The notes under the pieces are model-generated. The model ran no database searches, was not told where the DNA came from, and was given only the letters and a program-made list of their open reading frames with translations. The position numbers and the translations under genes are program-made. DNA of 64,000 bases from WHSW01 sp033856255 (GTDB lineage Bacteria > Actinomycetota > Thermoleophilia > Solirubrobacterales > 70-9), in NCBI GenBank assembly GCA_033856255.1, contig JAWVFH010000055.1, forward strand, positions 102,075-166,074. The letters run 5' to 3'. Shown in pieces: positions 28,220 through 36,836 of this stretch. How positions within the stretch are numbered: position 1 is the stretch's first letter; every line of letters starts with the position of its first letter.

Positions 28220-28654
28220 GTGTCCGCAGAAGCAGTCGTCACAGCGTCACGGCCGTGGGCGCTGATCCAGAAGGGGGTCCTGGCGATCTGCGTCTTCCAG
28301 CTCGGCTGGGCGACAGCCGGCCTGATCGCCGAGCCCAGCTTCCACTTCGGCGACGGGGCGCCGACGCAGACCGTGCTCTGGGTCGACTTCAACGGGGTCC
28401 ACGCGCTCTCGGGATTCCTCCTCTTCGGCCCCGGCCTGCTGGCGGCAGCCCGCAAGGGCTGGGCGCTCGTGTACGCGTACGCGGCCGCTGGGGCGCTGAT
28501 CGTGACCGGGCTCTGGGCGCTCGCCAGCACGGCGCCGGCCTCCGTGTTCAGCTTTCCCAACAACGAGCGCGACGCGGTCCTCCACATCGGCACGGGCGTG
28601 CTCTTCCTCGCTCTGGCGCTGATTCAGCTGCGCCGCGATCGCGCCGAGTTGTAG
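28220..28654 (+). CDS. Small DUF4383-like membrane protein
   Basis: The 144-residue product has four membrane helices and the D-x-NG-x-H motif (WVDFNGVHALSGFLLFGPG) plus a terminal VLHIGTGVLFLALAL helix, as in DUF4383-like proteins. GGAG five bases before the GTG at 28220 decides the start; an in-frame ATG at 28205 has its GAGG directly adjacent and would add five residues. It is the likely target of the divergent TetR regulator. The 3' end overlaps the convergent glycosyltransferase by 31 bp. Confidence 0.78.
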   Translation: MSAEAVVTASRPWALIQKGVLAICVFQLGWATAGLIAEPSFHFGDGAPTQTVLWVDFNGVHALSGFLLFGPGLLAAARKGWALVYAYAAAGALIVTGLWALASTAPASVFSFPNNERDAVLHIGTGVLFLALALIQLRRDRAEL

Positions 28655-29580
28655 GCCTCAGCGGCCTCGCGCAGACCCTCGCCACGTTCCGGGCGCAGCG
28701 CCTGGCGGGCGTGCAGCCAATACAGGCCCGGCTCGTGGCCGGGGAGGGCCAGCGCCGCCAGGGCGCGCAGCGCGTAGGACCAGGCGGCGAGTAGGCCGGC
28801 GATTCGCGCGCTGGTGGCGCCGTGGTGCTTTCGCAGGTAGCGGTCGCGGCCGCGGTGGAACTCGACGATCCGCCGCTCGCGCGCCTGGCGGTCGGTGGCC
28901 AGCTGCTCGTGGTGGACGACCTCGGCCCCGGGCACGTGGATGATCTTCCAGCCGGCGTCACCGAGGCGCTTGCAGAAGTCGGTCTCGTCGGAGTAGACGA
29001 AGAAGGCGGGGTCGAGCCAGCCGACCTGCTCCGCCGCTTCGCGGCGGACGAGCATCGCCGCCGACTGCACCCAGCCGACCTCGCGGGTCTCGCCGCCGCC
29101 GCTCTGGGTGACCAGGAGCCGGTGCAGGAAGAGGGCCGATGCGATCGAGGTGCCGAGGCCCGGCAGGCGCCATGCGCACGGCTGCGGCCGGCCGTCCGGA
29201 TCGAGCAGGCGGGCCCCCGCGGCCCCGGCGCCGGGGTCGGCCCGGATCGCCTCGACCAGCGCCTCGACCGCGCCGGCGCGCAGCTCCGAGTCCTCGTTCA
29301 GCAGCAGGCAGAGCTCGCCCCGCGCCTCGGCGAGCAGCATGCTGTCCAGCGCCGCCTTGCCCTCCCGTCGCTCGCCGCGGATCAGCCGCAGGCGCTCGCC
29401 GAGCCCCTCCGGAGACGCGTTCCAGCTCGCGACCGCGTCGGCGGAGCCGTCGTCGGAGGCGTTGTCCACGACCAGAACCTCGCTCTCGATCGCGGCCGGG
29501 CCGTGGTCGCGGATCGAGGCCAGGCAGGCGAGCAGCAGCTCGCGGCCGTTGGTATTGACGACGCAGTAGGAGAGCTCCAC
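28624..29580 (-). CDS. Glycosyltransferase family 2 (rhamnosyltransferase-like)
   Basis: The 318-residue enzyme has a GT-A fold: VVDNASDDGS for the nucleotide, NEDSEL in the place of the DxD motif, and FVYSDETDFCKRLGDAGW for the catalytic base region, as in WbbL-type rhamnosyltransferases. It would add a sugar to the polysaccharide unit made by this locus. The GTG at 29580 faces the next glycosyltransferase across a 17-bp gap, so the two promoters must overlap. Confidence 0.92.
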   Translation of the reverse strand: MELSYCVVNTNGRELLLACLASIRDHGPAAIESEVLVVDNASDDGSADAVASWNASPEGLGERLRLIRGERREGKAALDSMLLAEARGELCLLLNEDSELRAGAVEALVEAIRADPGAGAAGARLLDPDGRPQPCAWRLPGLGTSIASALFLHRLLVTQSGGGETREVGWVQSAAMLVRREAAEQVGWLDPAFFVYSDETDFCKRLGDAGWKIIHVPGAEVVHHEQLATDRQARERRIVEFHRGRDRYLRKHHGATSARIAGLLAAWSYALRALAALALPGHEPGLYWLHARQALRPERGEGLREAAEAYNSARSRRS

Positions 29581-29597
29581 CGGAAGAATCGTTCCTG

Positions 29598-30701
29598 ATG
29601 CGCGTCCAAGTCGTCGATCCCCCCGCGTTCACGCCACCTTACGACCGCGCACTCTGCGCGGCGCTCGCCGCTGCCGGCGCCGACGTCGAGCTGGTCACGA
29701 GCCGGTTCGAGTACGGCCCCGTGGCCGAGCCGCAGGGCTACGAGGTGACCGAGCTCTTCTACCCCCGCTCCACCGCCCGCGGCCTGGAGGCGCGCGGCCG
29801 CCGCGGCCTGCGGCTCGCCGAGCACGTCCCCGGGATGCGCCGCCTGCGTGCTCACGCCGCCGATGCCGACGTCGTCCACATCCAATGGCTCAGCGTCCCC
29901 GATCTAGACCGGTTTCTGCTGCCGCCGCGCCCCCGCGCGTTCACGCTCCACTACCCGCTGCCGCCGTCGGCCCGCGCCCGCGCCCGCCAGCGGGCGTTGC
30001 TCTCGCGAATGGACGCCCTGATCGCCCACTCCGAGCACGGGGCCGGCGAGCTGCGCGGCCTCGTCGCCGACCCGACCCGCGTGCACCACATCGCGCACGG
30101 AGCCTTCGAGCACCTGACCCGCCAGCCGGATGAGCGGCCGCTCCCGGACGAGCTGGCGGCGGTCGAGGGGCCGGTGATCCTCTGCTTCGGCCTGATCCGC
30201 CCGTACAAGGGCGTCGACGTGCTGCTGGAGGCGTTCGCGGAGCTCTCGGGCGCCGAGCTGTGGATCGTCGGCATGCCCCGCATGGACATGGCGCCGCTGC
30301 GGCGGCTGGCCGACGCCTCCGGGGGGACGGTGCGCTTCGTCGATCGGTTCATCACCGATCCGGAGATCCCGGCCTACTTCCGCCGCGCCGACATCGTCGC
30401 CCTGCCCTACCGGGCGATCGAGCAGTCGGGCGTGCTCTACACGGCGCTCGCCTTCGGCAACGCGATCGTCGCCAGCGCGATCGGAGGTTTCACCGAGGTC
30501 GGAGAGCGCGACGGGGCGCTGCGCCTGGTCGCGCCGGGCGACCCGGCCGCGCTCGCCGCCGCGCTCGCCGAGCTGATCGCCGACCCCCGCAAGCGTGCCG
30601 AGCTCGCCGCCGCCGCGGCCGCCGCGGCGGCGGGCCCGTACTCGTGGCCGCAGATCGCCGCCCGCACGCTTGACCTCTATCGCCGGCTGGCGCCCGGATA
30701 A
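29598..30701 (+). CDS. Glycosyltransferase family 4-like
   Basis: The 367-residue enzyme has a GT-B fold with FGLIRPYKGVDVLLEAF, VRFVDRFI and the C-terminal donor site LPYRAIEQSGVLYTALAFGNAIVASAIGGFTEV, in which the usual EPxG motif is replaced by EQSG. It transfers a nucleotide-activated sugar to the polysaccharide. The gene begins the run 29598-33848 in which genes are close or overlapping. Confidence 0.92.
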   Translation: MRVQVVDPPAFTPPYDRALCAALAAAGADVELVTSRFEYGPVAEPQGYEVTELFYPRSTARGLEARGRRGLRLAEHVPGMRRLRAHAADADVVHIQWLSVPDLDRFLLPPRPRAFTLHYPLPPSARARARQRALLSRMDALIAHSEHGAGELRGLVADPTRVHHIAHGAFEHLTRQPDERPLPDELAAVEGPVILCFGLIRPYKGVDVLLEAFAELSGAELWIVGMPRMDMAPLRRLADASGGTVRFVDRFITDPEIPAYFRRADIVALPYRAIEQSGVLYTALAFGNAIVASAIGGFTEVGERDGALRLVAPGDPAALAAALAELIADPRKRAELAAAAAAAAAGPYSWPQIAARTLDLYRRLAPG

Positions 30702-30708
30702 TCCGCCG

Positions 30709-31830
30709 ATGCAGGTGCTCGAGATCGTCTTCTGGGTTGCCGCCGGGTTGCTCGTTTACACCCACCTCGGCTATCCGCTGCTGCTCGCTGCGATCGCCCG
30801 CCGCCGCCCGGGCCCGGCGCCGCCGCCCGGAGCGCAGCCGTCGGTCTCCCTGATCGTCGCCGCTCATGACGAGGAGCTCGTGATCGCGGCCAAGGTCGCC
30901 AACGCCCTCGCCCTCGACTATCCGCGCGAGCTGCTCGAGGTGATCGTCGCCTCCGACGGCTCCGACGACCGCACGGCGGAGCTCGCCCGCGAGGCCGGCG
31001 CCGACCTCGTGCTCGAGCTGCCGCGGGCGGGCAAGGTCCCGGCGCAGAACGCCGCCGCCGAGCGCGCCCGCGGCGAGCTGCTCGCCTTCAGCGACGCGAA
31101 CGCCAGCTGGCACTCCGACGCCCTGCGCGAGCTGGTCGCTTCGTTCGCCGACCCGCGGGTCGCCTATGCCTGCGGCCAGACCCGGCTGCTCGACCAGGGT
31201 GGCTCCAACCAGGAGGGCGCCTATTGGCGCTACGAGCTCGCGATCCGGGCCCACGAGTCGGCGCTCGCCGGGGTGACCGCGGGCAACGGCGCGATCTACG
31301 CGGTCCGCGCCTCGGACTACCTGCCGCTCGGCCCGGCCGCCAGCCACGACCTCTCCTTCCCGTTCATGCTCACCAAGCGCGGCAAGCGCGCCGTCTACGC
31401 GCCCGGGGCGATCTCGGAGGAGAAGATGATCGCCACCACCGAGGGCGAGTTCGCGCGCAAGCGGCGGATGATGCGCGGGATCTACGACGAGGTCGTCCGC
31501 GACGGGATGCTCGCCCCGCGCGGCTACGGCGCGACCTACGCGTTCGAGATCTACAGCCACCGCGGCCTGCGCTACGCCTCGCCGATCCTGCACCTGGTCA
31601 CGCTCGGCGCCAACCTCGCCCTGCTCGACGCCTCGCCGGTCTACGCGGTCACGCTCGCCGCCCAGCTGCTGCTCCTGGTCGCCGCGGCGCTGGCCGGCGC
31701 TGTGCCGCTGGCGCCGTTGCGAATCGCGCGTTACTACGTGCTGATGACCGCCTCGATCGTGGCCGGCTTCTGGGATCGGATCCGCCACGGCACGCCGGGC
31801 GCCTGGGAGAAGGCCGAGGGAACGCGGTGA
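30709..31830 (+). CDS. Membrane-associated glycosyltransferase family 2
   Basis: The 373-residue protein starts with a membrane helix, then a GT2 domain (VAAHDEELVIAAKVANAL, SDGSDDRT, FSDANASW, TAGNGAIYAVR, KRRMMRGIYDE) and ends with two or three helices. This resembles processive or ExoA-like transferases in exopolysaccharide synthesis. GATAAT lies six bases before the ATG at 30709. The TGA overlaps the GTG of the sugar transferase. Confidence 0.9.
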   Translation: MQVLEIVFWVAAGLLVYTHLGYPLLLAAIARRRPGPAPPPGAQPSVSLIVAAHDEELVIAAKVANALALDYPRELLEVIVASDGSDDRTAELAREAGADLVLELPRAGKVPAQNAAAERARGELLAFSDANASWHSDALRELVASFADPRVAYACGQTRLLDQGGSNQEGAYWRYELAIRAHESALAGVTAGNGAIYAVRASDYLPLGPAASHDLSFPFMLTKRGKRAVYAPGAISEEKMIATTEGEFARKRRMMRGIYDEVVRDGMLAPRGYGATYAFEIYSHRGLRYASPILHLVTLGANLALLDASPVYAVTLAAQLLLLVAAALAGAVPLAPLRIARYYVLMTASIVAGFWDRIRHGTPGAWEKAEGTR

Positions 31831-32387
31831 GTCGCGCGCTCGACCTGCTGATCGCCGGCCTCGCGCTGGTGCTGGCGGCGCCGCTGCTCGCCCTCGCCGC
31901 GGTCGCGATCAAGATCGACAGCCGCGGCCCGGTCTTCTACATGGCCCGCCGCGCCGGCCGTGACGGGGCGCCGTTCGACCTCTACAAGCTGCGGACCATG
32001 CACACCGGGAACGACCCGGTGGGCGTCGGGACGCCGGTCCTTGCCGGCGACCCCCGCGTGACCCGTGTCGGCGGCTTCCTCCGCCGCTTCTCGCTCGACG
32101 AGCTGCCGAACCTGATCAACGTGATCCGCGGCGAGATGTCGGTGGTCGGCCCCCGGCCGACGCTGTCCGCTCAGGTCAACGACTACACGCCGCGCCAGCG
32201 CCGCCGGCTCGAGGTCAAGCCGGGGCTCACCGGCTGGGCCCAGGTCAACGGCCGCGCCGGAATCCCCTGGGACGAGCGGATCGAGCTCGACGTCTGGTAC
32301 GTCGAGCACCGCTCGACCGGGCTCGACCTACGGATCCTGGCCCGCACAGCCCGCCTCCTGCTCACCGGCCACGGGCTCTACGGGTAG
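31827..32387 (+). CDS. Undecaprenyl-phosphate sugar-phosphate transferase (small WcaJ/PglC type)
   Basis: The 186-residue enzyme is the short monotopic phosphoglycosyltransferase form: one N-terminal reentrant helix, then FYMARRAGRDGAPFDLYKLRTM, the catalytic LDELPNL, the GEMSVVGPRP motif and KPGLTGWAQVNGR. It places the first sugar phosphate on undecaprenyl phosphate and so starts polysaccharide synthesis. The GTG at 31827 overlaps the upstream TGA. Confidence 0.95.
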   Translation: MSRALDLLIAGLALVLAAPLLALAAVAIKIDSRGPVFYMARRAGRDGAPFDLYKLRTMHTGNDPVGVGTPVLAGDPRVTRVGGFLRRFSLDELPNLINVIRGEMSVVGPRPTLSAQVNDYTPRQRRRLEVKPGLTGWAQVNGRAGIPWDERIELDVWYVEHRSTGLDLRILARTARLLLTGHGLYG

Positions 32388-32390
32388 CTT
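32385..32390 (+). promoter_or_regulatory. Leaderless -10 element of the acetyltransferase gene
   Basis: TAGCTT begins at the stop codon of the sugar transferase gene and is followed by seven bases and the ATG at 32398. It may give the last two genes of the run a promoter of their own. Confidence 0.4.
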
Positions 32391-32397
32391 GTCGCCG

Positions 32398-32925
32398 ATG
32401 GCCGGCGCCGAGGTCAAGCTGCGCGACTTCCGCCCCGCCGACGCCGAGGCGGTGCACCGCTGGTTCAACGACGAGCGCGTCACCGCCGATCTGGTCGGCA
32501 GCCGCGACTCGTTCACGCTCGAGAACGCCGCCGGCTGGGTCGAGCGCGCGATCGACACCTCCGAGGACCGCAAGTGGGCGATCACGATCGACGGCGACGA
32601 CGCCGCGGTCGGCTTCGTCGCCCTCTTCGGCCTCGGGCGCCAGCTCGGGCCCGAGCTGGCCGTGCTGGTCGGCGAGCCGGGCGCCTGGGGCAAGGGCGTC
32701 GCGCGCGAGGCCGAGCGCCAGGCATGCAACCGGGCCTTCGCCGACCATGACGCCCACCGGATCCACGCGGAGATCCCGGCCACCAACGAGGCCGCGCAGA
32801 AGGTGGTCACCTTCCTCGGCTTTCGCTGCGAGGGCGTGATGCGGGCGGCGATCCGCCGCGGCGAGGAGCGGATCGACAACCAGGTCTGGGGCCTTTTGCC
32901 CGAGGACTTCACCGGGTGGGACTGA
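32398..32925 (+). CDS. GNAT family N-acetyltransferase
   Basis: The 175-residue protein matches the RimJ/RimL-like GNAT subgroup: VKLRDFRPADAEAVHRWFND, GEPGAWGKGVAREAERQACNRAF (acetyl-CoA loop) and ATNEAAQKVVTFLGFRCEGVMRAA. In this place it probably acetylates an amino-sugar of the surface glycan, though protein substrates are possible. The ATG at 32398 is preferred over a TTG nine bases upstream. The end overlaps the next gene by 10 bp. Confidence 0.9.
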   Translation: MAGAEVKLRDFRPADAEAVHRWFNDERVTADLVGSRDSFTLENAAGWVERAIDTSEDRKWAITIDGDDAAVGFVALFGLGRQLGPELAVLVGEPGAWGKGVAREAERQACNRAFADHDAHRIHAEIPATNEAAQKVVTFLGFRCEGVMRAAIRRGEERIDNQVWGLLPEDFTGWD

Positions 32926-33848
32926 CCGCCGAGCTGCTGGCCGACGGGGGTGCGGCGGCCGAGAGCGATGACCTGTTCCGCTGCCGCGCCTTCCTCGAGG
33001 CGGAAGGCGTCACCCACACCCTGCGGATCGACTCGCCCGAGCGGACCGCGCGGGTGCCGCTGATCGTGCGCGAGATCGAGGGCACGGAGAGGCTCGACGC
33101 GATCTCCCCCTACGGCTACCCGGGGGCACTGGTCGGGGGAACCGGTGCGCCGCCGTCACCGGACGACGTCGACTGGTCGCCGACCGGCCTGGTCAGCGTC
33201 TTCGCACGGGAGCGGCTCGCGGCCGAGCCCTGGCTCGACGGCGCCTCCGAACGCTCCCGGGTGCTGGTCCACGACCCCGCCGCCGAGCGCCGGGTCCGCC
33301 CGCGCCTGGCGGAGCAGATCCGCGCCAACGAGCGCGACGGCTGGGCGGTCGAGGCGGTCCCCGGGCCGGCCGCGGAGATCGCCGACCGCGCGGCCTTCGC
33401 CGCCGCCTACGAGCAGACGATGCGCCGCGCCCGCGCCGCCGAGCGCTACTTCTTCGCCGCCGAGTACTTCGACGCCGTGCTCTCCTTCGAGCGCAGCTGG
33501 CTGGTCGTCGCCCGCCGCAACGGCGAGGTCGGCGCCGCGGCGATCGCCGCGCTCAGCGACGCGATCCTCCACTACTACCTCGGCGGCACCGCCGATGCGG
33601 CCCGCGCCGCCTCGCCGTTCAAGAACGTCGTCGCCGCGATGCTCGACCTCGCCGACGAGCTCGAGTTGCGCCTCAACCTCGGCGGCGGCATCACCTCGGG
33701 GGACGGCCTCGAAGCCTTCAAGCGCGGCTTCGCCAACGCCGAGCTGCCCTTCCACACCCACGAGATCGTCTGCGACCCCGCGGCCTACGCCGAGCTCGCC
33801 GGCGGACGTGACCCAAGCGGCTATTTCCCGGCCTACCGGGCCAGCTGA
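32916..33848 (+). CDS. FemAB/GNAT-fold acyltransferase-like protein
   Basis: The 310-residue protein has the look of the second GNAT half of FemAB-like or BioF2-like proteins: RPRLAEQIRANERDGW, then EQTMRRARAAERYFFAAEYFDAV, WLVVARRNGEVGAAAIAAL, and LHYYLGGT followed by LNLGGGITSGDGLEAFKRGF. Members add aminoacyl or acyl groups to wall or capsule precursors. The GTG at 32916 overlaps the preceding acetyltransferase gene. Confidence 0.82.
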   Translation: MGLTAELLADGGAAAESDDLFRCRAFLEAEGVTHTLRIDSPERTARVPLIVREIEGTERLDAISPYGYPGALVGGTGAPPSPDDVDWSPTGLVSVFARERLAAEPWLDGASERSRVLVHDPAAERRVRPRLAEQIRANERDGWAVEAVPGPAAEIADRAAFAAAYEQTMRRARAAERYFFAAEYFDAVLSFERSWLVVARRNGEVGAAAIAALSDAILHYYLGGTADAARAASPFKNVVAAMLDLADELELRLNLGGGITSGDGLEAFKRGFANAELPFHTHEIVCDPAAYAELAGGRDPSGYFPAYRAS

Positions 33849-33849
33849 G

Positions 33850-35061
33850 CTAGCCCGGCCCGACGCCGCCGCCGCCACCGCCGGGCGGCTCGGTCGGCGA
33901 CGGCTCGGGCCCGCCGAACTGCTCGATCCGGTCCTGGATCTTGCGGCGGATCCCGGGGATCAGGGCGTCCAGGGCCTCGCCCGGGCAGGCGGTGAGGCCG
34001 ATCGTGCCGTGGCCGAAGACCTCGTTCAGCCGCACCCGCTTCCCGGACGGATAACGGCTCAGCTCCCCGCCTCCGGAGACGAGCGTCGTCTTGCCGACCG
34101 CGTCGACGCCGGCCAGCGCCAGCCTCCAGGCGAGGTAGTTGACGATCGCCCTCCTCGCGCCCTGCGACGGGGCCTCCGTCGTGTGCGTCCCGATCGAGGC
34201 GACCGCCGCCGTCTGGTCGTTGAAGCCCTGGGCCTGGGCGCCGACGACGGCCTTGCTCAGCCCGCCCGCCCGCCCCTGGTAGGTGTTGCCGAAGCGGTCG
34301 ACCAGCGCCTGATAGCCGATGTCGTTCCAGCCGTTGGCGTTGCGGTGGTAGCGGCAGATGCCGAGCACGATCTCGGGCGCCTCCGCCTCGGAGTAGTCGT
34401 TGGCGGTCACCGTGTGGTGGATGACGCCGGCCTTGACGACCCCGTAGTCCGGCCGCTCACGGGGCGGGCAGCCGCCCTGGGCCAGGTCGGCGCCCCACTC
34501 GGCGCGGGTGACGATCTGGGGACGCGTCGGCGTGGCGTCGGCGGAGGGCTGCAGGAACCCGGTCGCAGAGATGAAGGCTGAGTTGATCGCCTCCCTCGCC
34601 CCGGTCAGCAGCCCGGAGGCGGTGCTGGTGGTGCCGGAGACGTTGACGTAGTGGAGCCGGCCCGACGGCCTCCAGCCGCGGGCGCGGACCTGGAGCTCGT
34701 CGGCGCCGCCGAAGTAGATCGGGTTGCCGTCCTCGGTCTCAACCCACTCGCTCCACTCGCCGCCGGCGTCGCGGCCGCGGATCTCCAGCGGGCGCATCTC
34801 GCCCGCCAGGCCGGCGAGGTCGAAGCGCTCCGGGGCGACGATCACCGGCGAGCGGTAGCTGACCGGGCCGGTGCCCGCGCGCCGCGGCGAGCGCAGGAGC
34901 TGCTGCTTGGCGAGCCCGGGGGACGGCTCGACCACGGGCAGGCGCTGTTCGAAGTCGACGGCGCCCGGGAAGTAGCGGTGCGCGGACAGGGCCGGGGCCG
35001 CAACCCAGGCAAGGGCCAGCGCCAGCAACCCCCCCGCCAGGTATCGCGTCGCGATTCGCAC
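33850..35061 (-). CDS. Secreted N-acetylmuramoyl-L-alanine amidase of the PGRP type
   Basis: The 403-residue protein has a signal peptide, an N-terminal domain of about 150 residues, and a C-terminal peptidoglycan-recognition amidase domain: TRAEWGAD, the zinc ligand in VIHHTVTANDY, YHRNANGWNDIGYQALVDRFGNTYQGR and GHGTIGLTACPGEAL with the second His and the Cys ligand. It cleaves the amide bond between muramic acid and the stem peptide. The tail is Pro/Gly-rich. The start is GTG at 35061. Confidence 0.93.
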   Translation of the reverse strand: MRIATRYLAGGLLALALAWVAAPALSAHRYFPGAVDFEQRLPVVEPSPGLAKQQLLRSPRRAGTGPVSYRSPVIVAPERFDLAGLAGEMRPLEIRGRDAGGEWSEWVETEDGNPIYFGGADELQVRARGWRPSGRLHYVNVSGTTSTASGLLTGAREAINSAFISATGFLQPSADATPTRPQIVTRAEWGADLAQGGCPPRERPDYGVVKAGVIHHTVTANDYSEAEAPEIVLGICRYHRNANGWNDIGYQALVDRFGNTYQGRAGGLSKAVVGAQAQGFNDQTAAVASIGTHTTEAPSQGARRAIVNYLAWRLALAGVDAVGKTTLVSGGGELSRYPSGKRVRLNEVFGHGTIGLTACPGEALDALIPGIRRKIQDRIEQFGGPEPSPTEPPGGGGGGVGPG

Positions 35062-35142
35062 CTACGTCTCCAACACGCCTCGGTGGGCGACGATTCGCCC
35101 CGCCGTCCAGAGTTGCAGGTTTGCAGGAGTTTCGCGGGCGAT

Positions 35143-35907
35143 TCAGCCCGCGACCGAGAGCGGCAGCGGCTCCGGGCCGAGCCCGAGGTACGTGTCGCGG
35201 AAGTCACGAACCGCGTCCAGCGTCGCCGCGCCCTCGTACTTCGGGCAGCCCATCAGCTGCGTCCAGGCGGTCGTTGCGACCGCGTAGGGCATCTTCGAGT
35301 TCGGGAACAGCAGCACCCCGTCGGAACGCTGGTCGAAGACGCCCTTGAGGGCCAGCTGGTCGGCCTCCGGCAGGTCGGGCGAGTACTGGATCTCGACCCG
35401 TCCGTGCTCAAGCGAGTGCAGGAACCACCACTCTTCGGGCATCTCGCTGTAGGCGCCGTCGGCCATCTGCTGGGGATTGTGGTTGCCCGAGGTCGGCGGG
35501 TTGGTGCCGTAGTTGGGGATGTCCTTCGCGTCGGTGATGTGCGTGTGGCCCTCGTCGGGAAGGTCGAGCTTCAGCTCGCAGCCGGCATCGTCGGCCGCGG
35601 TCTGCAGGTCGCCCTGCTTGAGGGGCGGCGGCGGGGTCCCGGTGCGCCCGTCGGGGGTGACGTCGTGAAGGAAGCCGCTGTTGACCTGGATGTGAGCCGC
35701 TGCCGGGATGTCCTGGCCGTTCACCTGGTTGGTGCCGCTGCCACCGCTGCTGCCGACCACGATCACGAGCCCGACGACGACGGCCAGCGTCAGGACTCCG
35801 GCGGCGCCGTAGCCGATCAGCAGGCGGCGGCGGTCAGCGGAGGCGGCCGCCTGCTCGGCGGCGACCCGCTCGGCGCGCCGGCGTTCGCGTTCTGACTTGC
35901 TCGACAT
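35143..35907 (-). CDS. DUF3105 membrane protein
   Basis: The 254-residue protein has a highly charged N-terminus rich in Arg, one transmembrane helix (about 29-50) and an outer DUF3105 domain with the diagnostic NPPTSGNHNP and WWFLHSLEHGRVEIQYSP segments and a conserved Cys pair. The His-rich signature suggests metal binding, but the function of the family is unknown. TACCCT lies nine bases before the ATG. Confidence 0.88.
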   Translation of the reverse strand: MSSKSERERRRAERVAAEQAAASADRRRLLIGYGAAGVLTLAVVVGLVIVVGSSGGSGTNQVNGQDIPAAAHIQVNSGFLHDVTPDGRTGTPPPPLKQGDLQTAADDAGCELKLDLPDEGHTHITDAKDIPNYGTNPPTSGNHNPQQMADGAYSEMPEEWWFLHSLEHGRVEIQYSPDLPEADQLALKGVFDQRSDGVLLFPNSKMPYAVATTAWTQLMGCPKYEGAATLDAVRDFRDTYLGLGPEPLPLSVAG

Positions 35908-35962
35908 CGACGGCGCAGGGTAGCGGACAACCTTCAGCCGAACTCAAGGCCCGGTGCGGGTT

Positions 35963-36799
35963 TCAGCCCGGTGTGCCCGCCGCGCTCTCCGCCTGCTCCT
36001 CGGCGTAAACCGCGCCGATGAACTCGGCCAGCTCGGCGTCGAGGCGACCGGGGTTGACGCGCCACTCGAAGATCGACTCCGCGTTGACGAGCCGGGCGCG
36101 CGGCATCTCCTCGACCAGCATGTCCGAGTCGGTGAACGGATGCAGGGGATCGGCGGGATGGCCGATCACGAGCGCCGGCAGCCCGATCAGCTCGCGCTCC
36201 TCGCGCGGCGGCGCCGTGCGGCCGAACAGGATTCCCTCGAGCACCGCCTCCGACGACTCCGGCGGTCGCCGGGTCCAGTCGAGCGCCAGGTCAACCAGGT
36301 AGTGCGAGCGCGGGATGCGATTGGTGACCAGCGCCACGCCCCGCAGCACCGGCTTGGCGATACGCAGGGTCAGCAGGATCGGCAGGAAGATCAGCCCGGC
36401 GGCGATCAGCGCGTTGTCGAGCACCGGCATCTCGATGAACAGCCCGCGGGCGACGCGCGGGTGGCGGGTCGCCATCTCCAGCGCGGCGTTCGCCCCCAGC
36501 GAGGTGCCGCCGACGATCGGGCGGTCGAGCTCGAGGTGGTCGACCAGCGCCGCCAGCTGGTCCCCGAACCCGGGCATGTTGTACGCGCGCATGTCGGTGG
36601 GCTTGTCCGAGGCACCGTGCCCCAGCAGATCGACCGTGACCACCCGGAACCCGCGCGAGGCCATCTCCGGCGCGAGGTTGTCGTACATGTGCCTGTTCAT
36701 CAACAGGCCGTGCGCGAGCACGAGGACCCGCTCACCCTCGCCGTACTCGGCGAACGCGATCCGGTGCCCGTTGAAGCGGAACGAACCCTCCGTGGCCAT
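35963..36799 (-). CDS. Alpha/beta hydrolase with no evident catalytic histidine
   Basis: The 278-residue protein has the core of an alpha/beta hydrolase: LAHGLLMNRHMYDNL (oxyanion region), VDLLGHGASDKP, the nucleophile elbow GGTSLGANAAL and the acid strand IGHPADPLHPF. Where the catalytic His should follow (after the ARLVNAESI strand) the sequence reads FEWRVNPGRLDAELAEF, with no His. It may use another residue, be inactive or be a binding protein. The ATG at 36799 was chosen because the fold starts there. Confidence 0.85.
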   Translation of the reverse strand: MATEGSFRFNGHRIAFAEYGEGERVLVLAHGLLMNRHMYDNLAPEMASRGFRVVTVDLLGHGASDKPTDMRAYNMPGFGDQLAALVDHLELDRPIVGGTSLGANAALEMATRHPRVARGLFIEMPVLDNALIAAGLIFLPILLTLRIAKPVLRGVALVTNRIPRSHYLVDLALDWTRRPPESSEAVLEGILFGRTAPPREERELIGLPALVIGHPADPLHPFTDSDMLVEEMPRARLVNAESIFEWRVNPGRLDAELAEFIGAVYAEEQAESAAGTPG

Positions 36800-36836
36800 G
36801 GCGGGAATTCTTGCGACCGCGTCGGTCGCCCTGGAC

